Part shown: one piece after another, positions 1-4,502 of the stretch
How positions within the stretch are numbered: position 1 is the first letter of the stretch
Layout: every line of letters begins with the position of its first letter
Source: CAZFGK01 sp964518635
GTDB taxonomy: Bacteria; Zixibacteria; MSB-5A5; GN15; FEB-12
Assembly (NCBI GenBank): GCA_964518635.1
Contig: CAZFGK010000049.1
Coordinates: forward strand, 1 to 8,156
Length of the DNA: 8,156 nt
Direction: 5' to 3'
Translations under genes and position numbers: made by a program
Notes under the pieces: generated by a model
Seen by the model: only the letters and a program-made list of their open reading frames with translations
The model's database searches: none
Told to the model about the DNA's origin: nothing

Positions 1-551
1 AAGGTTGGATGATCTCCAATGCTTCCCAGAGCAACTACGGCGATGTGCAAAAGGCCGTGCTGCAACTTCTCTCCAGGTTCTATTCCCTGCCTGTGGACAA
101 GATCATCTACACAGCACTGGAATCCCGGGGTGAGGATATCGTGGACAAAACCGTGCTGCTGGGTCCGATGACTGAGGGTAAGGCACTGACGGCAGTGCTG
201 CCCTCTCGGGTGAACCAGTTATTCCACCTTGAGGTGGTGTGGGATGGACCGGTGCGCAAGCACAGGATTTATTTCCGTCATCACTTGGACCCCGTGCTGC
301 GCCGTCCGTGGCCCGCAACCCTGCGGATGGCGCCAGCCTTGGATCTCCAGGTCAAGGCCCATCCCGTGTATGGGAAGGGCTATATTGATTTCGAAACCGG
401 TGAGGAACTGTTGGCGTTGCTGGATTACTGTCAGGCGTTGGTGGATGGGAAGGAAGGGGAGCTGGCGGTTGGGGCTACTCCTGCTCCTGCTCCAGCCACT
501 CCGGCGCCGCCCAAGGCAACTCCAACTGGGATCTCTCTGGGGAATAAATAA
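1..551 (+). CDS. Probable Sak4-like RecA-fold phage recombinase, C-terminal part (5' end outside window)
   Basis: The reading frame is open to the left edge, with Gly-Trp codons directly before the first ATG at position 9, so the gene probably starts upstream. No convincing SD sequence precedes that ATG in the few bases available. The visible part (about 182 residues) resembles the second half of phage Sak4-type ATPases, the RecA-like core proteins used in phage recombination. It has a helix (VQKAVLQLLSRFYSLP), a strand-like DKIIYTALESRGED, a LLGPMTEGKALTAVLP stretch and a hydrophobic strand with basic residues further on. The Walker A motif expected in the family would lie outside the window and cannot be checked. 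The C-terminus is a low-complexity Ala/Pro/Thr linker (about residues 155-175). Assignment rests on pattern resemblance and on the neighbouring replication genes; another RecA-fold phage ATPase is possible. Confidence 0.55.
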   Translation, partial: GWMISNASQSNYGDVQKAVLQLLSRFYSLPVDKIIYTALESRGEDIVDKTVLLGPMTEGKALTAVLPSRVNQLFHLEVVWDGPVRKHRIYFRHHLDPVLRRPWPATLRMAPALDLQVKAHPVYGKGYIDFETGEELLALLDYCQALVDGKEGELAVGATPAPAPATPAPPKATPTGISLGNK

Positions 552-557
552 ACAATC

Positions 558-601
558 GCTAACTACACGGCTAACAACCTAGCTAACTACTAACTGCTAA
601 C
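558..601 (+). repeat. Short GCTAAC direct-repeat cluster in a leader region
   Basis: GCTAAC occurs at 558, 570, 582 and 596, with a further ACTAAC at 589. Spacings are 12, 12, 7 and 7 nt. The cluster fills most of the gap between the Sak4-like gene and the SD of the next gene. The stretch is AT-richer than the flanking coding DNA. It could be a protein-binding array, part of a promoter or leader, or an iteron-like element; the sequence alone does not decide. Confidence 0.6.
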
Positions 602-612
602 TCAACAACATT

Positions 613-618
613 AAGGAG
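613..618 (+). promoter_or_regulatory. Ribosome binding site for the 625 gene
   Basis: AAGGAG lies 6 nt before the ATG at 625, an optimal SD and spacing. It makes this start the confident one for the frameshifted gene. Confidence 0.8.
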
Positions 619-624
619 AACAAA

Positions 625-1405
625 ATGGAATTCGCTGAAAACGAGACGATGAATCTGAACACCGCTCCGGAGGGCGTCATCAGCATGGACTTCCTGGAAA
701 CCGAGATCGGGTCCGATGGGTACGATCATACCTCCGAGCCGGGCAGCGCGGGAGCGATTCCCCCCGAGGGGCCGTACTGGTTTCGGTTCGAATGGCCGAG
801 CAAGGAAGGCGCTGGGGATATCAATCCCACGACGAACCTGCCGAATCGCTGGAAGCCCGGCGTGTCCAAGCCCAAGAAGGCCGGAGACACCCCCAAGCGT
901 TTCATAGGCACCAGCATCAAGGGTCGGATGCTGCGTCCGGCGATGGGCAGCACGCTCACCTTGGAGGAATTCGACAACCTGGGACTGGCGAACCGTCAGT
1001 ATTCCAAGTACGTCTCCACCATGGTGATGTTCGGACGGACCAGCCTGACGGACTTCCTCAACTCGGTGCTTCAGGAGCGCGTGCCGGAGAACACCCGGAT
1101 CGTGGATCTGATCGGTCTGGCCGAGGAGGTCATGCAGCAAGTCCCTGAGGGGGTGGGTACGATCCGCCACGTTGCGTACTTCAAGGACGAGACGGACGAG
1201 AAGAACCCCCTGGAAGCGCCTGACGGATATCAATCCCGCGATGAAGGCCAAGTTCAAGCGGGGCAGCAAGGCGTTTCCCAAGGACGAAGAAACGGGTGAG
1301 GTGCTCCGGAGCTGGAAACAGGATCTCGGGGACGATGAGTCCGTGGACGTGGTGGTGTTCGCGGAACTCGACAACCTCCTGCCGTGGAAGGCGGAAGAGG
1401 TCTAG
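625..1405 (+). CDS. Unrecognised replication-module protein, reading frame broken by one extra base (+1 shift)
   Basis: I do not recognise this protein. Read without correction it stops at 1299 after 224 residues, with a low-complexity Gln/Gly/Arg-rich end. Around 1206-1219 coding character moves to the +2 frame, which continues with GC-rich third positions and ordinary protein sequence (RSWKQDLGDDESVDVVVFAE) to a TAG at 1403-1405. Skipping one C of the CCCCC run at 1206-1210 joins the frames as KNPWKRLTDINP and gives a 259-residue product. The motif DINP occurs twice (residues about 65-68 and 201-204), each encoded by an identical 12-nt GATATCAATCCC. The centre holds a lysine/arginine-rich segment and predicted helices; there is no signal peptide or membrane segment. 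Its place between a recombinase and a helicase suggests a DNA-binding or recombination accessory role, which is inference only. The break may be a sequencing error, a mutation or programmed frameshifting. Confidence 0.7.
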
Positions 1406-1432
1406 CCCCCCGCGAGAGAAGGGGGAGCTTTC
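1404..1432 (+). terminator. Weak terminator-like hairpin after the 625-1405 gene
   Basis: A C5-6 run (1406-1411) can pair with GGGGG (1421-1425) across a loop of about 9-10 nt, directly after the stop codon. It is followed by AGCTTTC, a short and interrupted T stretch. The stem is short and the U tract poor, so this may be only an mRNA 3' stabiliser. Confidence 0.35.
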
Positions 1433-1438
1433 AAGATC

Positions 1439-1494
1439 CCACCCAGGGCAGGATGGAAGATGACAATTCGTTGTGGTCATCCTGCCCTGGGTGG
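1439..1494 (+). repeat. Perfect 17-bp inverted repeat (large hairpin) with inner TTCG loop
   Basis: CCACCCAGGGCAGGATG (1439-1455) is exactly complementary to CATCCTGCCCTGGGTGG (1478-1494), separated by 22 nt. Inside the loop, ACAA (1463-1466) and TTGT (1471-1474) can form a second small stem capped by TTCG. No T tract follows on either strand, so it does not look like an intrinsic terminator. It may be a structured RNA element, a processing site or a protein-binding palindrome. Confidence 0.75.
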
Positions 1495-1547
1495 TGTAGT
1501 AGGAAAGGTTAGACTTGGGAGATCCCCGGGGCTTTTCCTGCACCCAT

Positions 1548-1614
1548 ACCCGGGAGGTTGGACACTGCGAGTTTCAAGGGTTGGCAGTGGGCGAGCGACC
1601 TCCTGGGTTTTTTA
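1548..1614 (+). terminator. Strong intrinsic terminator with nested inner stem
   Basis: ACCCGGGAGGTTG (1548-1560) pairs with CGACCTCCTGGGT (1596-1608) over 13 positions including two G-T wobbles. The right arm runs directly into six Ts (1608-1613). Inside, CACTGC (1563-1568) pairs with GCAGTG (1584-1589). This should end transcription arriving from 625-1405. It lies only about 30 nt upstream of the next gene, so a downstream promoter, read-through or attenuation control would be needed to express the helicase-polymerase operon. No convincing sigma70-type promoter was found between 1614 and 1646. Confidence 0.75.
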
Positions 1615-1645
1615 TTGTTGGATAGTTTGGAAAGGAGAGTCGGTT

Positions 1646-2089
1646 ATGAAAGATGACGAGAACAAGAATGAAGTGGTGCCTGTGCAGTGGGGGGAGGGTG
1701 ATACGTTTAAGCAGTTGCTGTTTGAACAGCAACAGCAAGAACTTGCCCGGGAGAAAGCCGAGCTTCTGGAAAGCATCCGGCTTGCTGACCAAGCCCGAGA
1801 GGAGCAACGCCGCGAGGGCATTCGGCAGGACAATCGCAATCTCGCCCATGAGTTGTTCAAACTCCGCTACACCATTGGGTTGATATTGAGCGAGTTCGAG
1901 ACACGCCATGGACGGATCGTGAGTTCGATCTACCTGGACCGGAGTTCCTGGCCACTCGAAGGCTATGTGGATAAGGACACCAAGGGGGCGATTGGCTTGC
2001 ATTGCCGATTGGAGGGCGTGGATATCAGACTCTACTCCGTGGCCGAAATGCTCGAACAGGAAAAGGGGGCACCGATTGCACAAGCTTGA
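1646..2089 (+). CDS. Coiled-coil protein of unknown function, 147 residues
   Basis: The ATG at 1646 is preceded by AAAGGAG (1631-1637) at about 8 nt. The frame is open further upstream, but that part covers the terminator and is unlikely to be coding. An acidic, charged N-terminus (residues 1-20) leads into a Gln/Glu/Arg-rich helix, about residues 21-90, that includes four consecutive glutamines and long heptad-like charged repeats. This is typical of a coiled coil. The C-terminal third (about 91-135) is less charged and could be a small alpha/beta fold. There is no signal peptide, membrane segment or enzymatic motif. It is the first gene of the helicase group and overlaps the helicase start by 14 nt, which suggests translational coupling. 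A partner or scaffold role is possible but unsupported. I do not recognise the family. Confidence 0.75.
   Translation: MKDDENKNEVVPVQWGEGDTFKQLLFEQQQQELAREKAELLESIRLADQAREEQRREGIRQDNRNLAHELFKLRYTIGLILSEFETRHGRIVSSIYLDRSSWPLEGYVDKDTKGAIGLHCRLEGVDIRLYSVAEMLEQEKGAPIAQA
2064..2069 (+). promoter_or_regulatory. Ribosome binding site that decides the helicase TTG start
   Basis: AGGGGG lies 6 nt before TTG at 2076, inside the end of the upstream gene. No in-frame ATG lies between here and the Walker A motif, and the nearest upstream ATG (1965) would overlap the previous gene by 125 nt, so the TTG is preferred. Confidence 0.6.
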
Positions 2090-3683
2090 ACCTGTAGACC
2101 GAGAGCTGGATCTCCAGCTCGAAGCGGACGAGATCGGATTCGATCGAGAAGCTGCGGCGGATGCAGGGCTGGAGGCAGGGATCGTGGAGGTCCCTGCCGC
2201 CGATGCTCCCACGGCAGAGTTGATCGTTCTCGAACTGCCCGATCATAAAGATGAATCCTTCAGTGGGGAAAGCCCGGCGTTGTTCCTCACAGGCGAGGCT
2301 GGCACTGGAAAAACCTACTTGGTTCGCCAGCATATCCAGCGGGACCCGAGATTTGGTTGCCTCGCAGCGACCACTGGGGTGGCGGCTGTGAATCTTGGCC
2401 CGGGGGTGCCGACCATCCACTCCCTGCTTGGGTTCGGCAACACCCAGGGTGCGGAGGATGCGTACAACTCCGGGAACATGCTGCGCAAGATCAAAATGGT
2501 CGCGGATCAGGGGTTCCGTTGGATCATCATCGACGAGGCTAGCATGCTGCACTATAAGGTGCTTGACTATATCATGCTTGCACTTGATGACTACAACGGG
2601 TCCTTCCCCTCCCAGGATTACCCGTTGGGGTTGATGCTCACCGGGGATCTGATGCAGCTTGCGCCGGTTCCGGATAAGCTGATCGCTCCCGGGGGTAAGT
2701 ACATCACCAGCAAATCCGGGAAGGAAGTGAACGAACCTACCCCGTGGTTGTTCAAGGCGGAATGCTGGGAGAGATTCGCCAAGAACACCATCAAGCTTAC
2801 GGAGATTCGCAGACAGTCAGATGCGACGTTCATCTCCGCGTTGAATGCCGCCCGGCGAGGAGATGGGAAGCAGTGTGTGGAGCAGCTAAAGCTTGCTGGG
2901 GCCAAGTTCCGTCACCTCCTGGATGGGAAGTTCGACGGCACCACTATCATGGCGACGAACGAGGAAGTGGACAGGTTCAACCAGAGTTCTTTGCTCAAGG
3001 TGGACGGGGAAGCTTTTGAGGTGCGTAGCTCCAGGTGGTGTGCGAAACAGTACCCTCCAGGGGAGTGGAAGAACATCCCCGACAAGGCGAAGTTCAAGGT
3101 CGGGGCGTTGGTGATGATCTTGCAGAATGATCCGACTCGGGACAAGCAGTATGTGAACGGGGATCTGGGGCATGTTGTTGGGGTGATCCGCGCGCCGGAA
3201 GCGGTGGACTCTGACGACCCGTTCGGGTTTGAAGATGATATACCTTCTTCACCCGTTGCTCCGGGTGAGATTCTTGCGGTGGAGATCGAACTCCTCCGCA
3301 CGAACCGTCGAGTGTTCATCAACCAGACCGTCCGTCCCACGTACCAGCTCAACGAACCGGACATGGACTACCTCCCTGCTGGTCCTCACAAGGACAAGGT
3401 TCGCAAGGATCGAGTCCCTGGGATGACTCGTCAAGTCTGGATCATGGGAGAGATGACGTACTTCCCACTCAGGCTGGCTTATGCGACCACCACGTACAAG
3501 TCTCAGGGACTCAGCCTGGACCGAGTGCAGATCAATCCCAAGGCGCATTTCTTCGGCAGTCCTCAGCAGGCTTACGTTGCGTTGAGCCGGTGCAGAACCG
3601 CCGAAGGGCTGGTGATCGTGGGTGGGGAGGAGCTGCTGGCCAAACAGATCAACACTGATCCGATCCTTGCTTCTTGGAAGTAG
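2076..3683 (+). CDS. Pif1/RecD-like superfamily 1 DNA helicase
   Basis: An ATP-dependent DNA helicase of the SF1B (Pif1/RecD/Dda) type, expected to move 5' to 3' on single-stranded DNA. From the TTG start it has 535 residues. Motifs in order: Walker A GEAGTGKT (73-80, Lys79); motif Ia-like ATTGVAA (about 98-104); Walker B IIIDEASM (150-157); motif III TGDLMQLAPV (189-198); LTEIRRQSD with the motif IV arginine (about 241-249); FISALNAARRGD (252-263); YVNGDLG (359-365); motif V YATTTYKSQGLSLD (469-482); motif VI AYVALSRCR (499-507, Arg505). All helicase motifs are intact. The first about 65 residues are acidic and precede the core. A Asp/Glu/Pro-rich insertion at about 373-398 follows the YVNGDLG segment. 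The gene overlaps the coiled-coil gene and is followed 3 nt later by the zinc protein, so it is probably co-transcribed with both. It probably serves replication or recombination beside the polymerase; the exact subfamily is not certain. Confidence 0.93.
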   Translation: MHKLEPVDRELDLQLEADEIGFDREAAADAGLEAGIVEVPAADAPTAELIVLELPDHKDESFSGESPALFLTGEAGTGKTYLVRQHIQRDPRFGCLAATTGVAAVNLGPGVPTIHSLLGFGNTQGAEDAYNSGNMLRKIKMVADQGFRWIIIDEASMLHYKVLDYIMLALDDYNGSFPSQDYPLGLMLTGDLMQLAPVPDKLIAPGGKYITSKSGKEVNEPTPWLFKAECWERFAKNTIKLTEIRRQSDATFISALNAARRGDGKQCVEQLKLAGAKFRHLLDGKFDGTTIMATNEEVDRFNQSSLLKVDGEAFEVRSSRWCAKQYPPGEWKNIPDKAKFKVGALVMILQNDPTRDKQYVNGDLGHVVGVIRAPEAVDSDDPFGFEDDIPSSPVAPGEILAVEIELLRTNRRVFINQTVRPTYQLNEPDMDYLPAGPHKDKVRKDRVPGMTRQVWIMGEMTYFPLRLAYATTTYKSQGLSLDRVQINPKAHFFGSPQQAYVALSRCRTAEGLVIVGGEELLAKQINTDPILASWK

Positions 3684-3686
3684 CTG

Positions 3687-3893
3687 ATGGCGGCTGAACC
3701 GATTGTCTATCTCTGCAAGAAATGTGGTAAACCCGCCGACCCCGGGTTTACCAACCTTTGCCTGGATTGCTGGAGTCAGGTAATGACAGATCGTTATGGG
3801 TATGATGGGGAGGATTTGTCTGTTCCACAGAGGAGGGAGAGATTCAATCCAATCCCAATCCTCACCCCCACCGAATCCGATAAGGAGAACTAG
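3687..3893 (+). CDS. Small zinc-ribbon/treble-clef-like protein, 68 residues
   Basis: The start ATG is 3 nt after the helicase stop, with GGAAG (3676-3680) at 6 nt spacing. Two CxxC pairs, CKKC (Cys10, Cys13) and CLDC (Cys25, Cys28), are separated by 11 residues with a Gly-rich turn (GKPADPG), a pattern expected to bind one zinc ion. The C-terminal 40 residues are polar, with basic RRER and proline-rich PIPILTPT, and look unstructured. The tight link to the helicase suggests it binds DNA or a replication protein, which is inference. No specific family is recognised. Confidence 0.75.
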   Translation: MAAEPIVYLCKKCGKPADPGFTNLCLDCWSQVMTDRYGYDGEDLSVPQRRERFNPIPILTPTESDKEN

Positions 3894-3896
3894 CCA

Positions 3897-4022
3897 ATGC
3901 CAGTATGGAAGTTCTTTCTTATCCTAGCTCTCCTGTCACTGCTCGGAAAGATATCTCATTTCTGGGCAGTGGCATTGGAGAACAAACTATTCAATTCCTC
4001 CCATAGCCCCAAGGAGAAATAG
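3897..4022 (+). CDS. Tiny single-pass membrane or signal-like peptide, 41 residues
   Basis: ATG at 3897 lies 3 nt after the previous stop and has TAAGGAG (3881-3887) at 9 nt spacing; TAG is at 4020-4022. After a short start with one lysine (MPVWK) comes a hydrophobic run of about residues 6-16 rich in Phe, Leu, Ile and Ala, then a Trp/Ala-containing stretch and a polar, lysine-rich end (HSPKEK). It could be a short membrane-anchored peptide with the C-terminus outside, or an uncleaved signal. There is no lipobox cysteine. The good SD and exact fit between neighbours support it as a real gene despite its size. Function unknown. Confidence 0.6.
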   Translation: MPVWKFFLILALLSLLGKISHFWAVALENKLFNSSHSPKEK

Positions 4023-4040
4023 GAAAGTAGGTAACCAAGT

Positions 4041-4343
4041 ATGGAAACCATAATCGACACGAAAATCATGGAAGAAACCGGGCATGTTAATATGTATGCC
4101 CGGGTGAAAGCCGCCCAGCGGGTTGTTGCCAATCTCAAAGACCTGTTGAAACCCACCCAGGATACGCTTGGGTTCTGGCATGTGGAGGAAACTCCGAGAT
4201 GGATGCGCACTCAGCAGGAAATGAACTTTGTGCTGAGCCTCATCGCGGACTATGCAACCTTTGCCAAGCAGTTGGAACAGTACGAACTCAATGCCAAGCA
4301 ATGGAGATGGTTGTTGGACATCTACAACAGGAGTTACAAATGA
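4041..4343 (+). CDS. Helical protein of unknown function, 100 residues
   Basis: The start at 4041 has only a modest SD (GTAGGT, 4028-4033, 7 nt spacing). The protein appears mostly alpha-helical and soluble: residues about 17-40 form a basic amphipathic helix with MYARVKAAQRVVANLKDLL, and residues about 57-95 a second helical part rich in Gln, Trp, Tyr and Leu (QLEQYELNAKQWRWLLDIY). No catalytic motif, cysteine pair, signal or membrane segment is seen. Its stop TGA overlaps the next start as ATGA, so the two are translationally coupled. It sits between two tiny membrane proteins just ahead of the polymerase. I do not recognise the family. Confidence 0.7.
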   Translation: METIIDTKIMEETGHVNMYARVKAAQRVVANLKDLLKPTQDTLGFWHVEETPRWMRTQQEMNFVLSLIADYATFAKQLEQYELNAKQWRWLLDIYNRSYK

Positions 4344-4480
4344 GGCATCCCATGAACAGTTGGTGGTTGCGCGCGGTCGCCAAGTTCGACTACTGGTGGG
4401 AGCGGGTGTTTGTGTTTCTGCTGGCGTTGATTATGGCGTTCGGGGTGTTGATACTCTGCCAGAAATTCCTCTGGCAATAA
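4340..4480 (+). CDS. Tiny single-pass membrane protein, 46 residues
   Basis: ATG at 4340 overlaps the previous stop by 4 nt, with AGGAG (4329-4333) at 6 nt spacing. The N-terminal 22 residues are basic and rich in tryptophan (four Trp), followed by one clear transmembrane segment (about residues 23-40, VFVFLLALIMAFGVLILC) and a short tail. The positive N-terminus predicts an N-in orientation. Small size and one membrane span are compatible with a holin-like or membrane-tether role, but the position inside a replication operon argues against a lysis cassette, and no endolysin is nearby. Function unknown. Confidence 0.65.
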   Translation: MRHPMNSWWLRAVAKFDYWWERVFVFLLALIMAFGVLILCQKFLWQ

Positions 4481-4502
4481 CAAAAGGAAAGGCTGGGGAC
4501 AA

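Noticed and set aside
583..1374. 263-codon minus-strand frame over the 625-1405 gene
   Set aside because: The plus strand has a perfect SD and plausible protein in both joined frames. The antisense product has an Arg/His/Leu-rich composition typical of shadow frames.
1524..1531. CCCCGGGG palindrome near 1524
   Set aside because: A loopless 8-bp self-complementary site is short and expected by chance in GC-rich sequence. No second copy or T tract accompanies it.
1460..1645. Upstream extension of the coiled-coil gene to an ATG at 1460
   Set aside because: The extension would run through the inverted repeat and the intrinsic terminator and has no SD. The ATG at 1646 has a good one.
1965..2075. 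Helicase start at the ATG at 1965
   Set aside because: It would overlap the previous gene by 125 nt and add an Arg/Trp-rich stretch unlike the rest of the protein. The TTG at 2076 has a well-placed SD.
4340..4480. Holin assignment for the 46-residue membrane protein
   Set aside because: It has only one span, no endolysin or spanin is nearby, and it sits in a replication operon. The call was left as unknown membrane protein.
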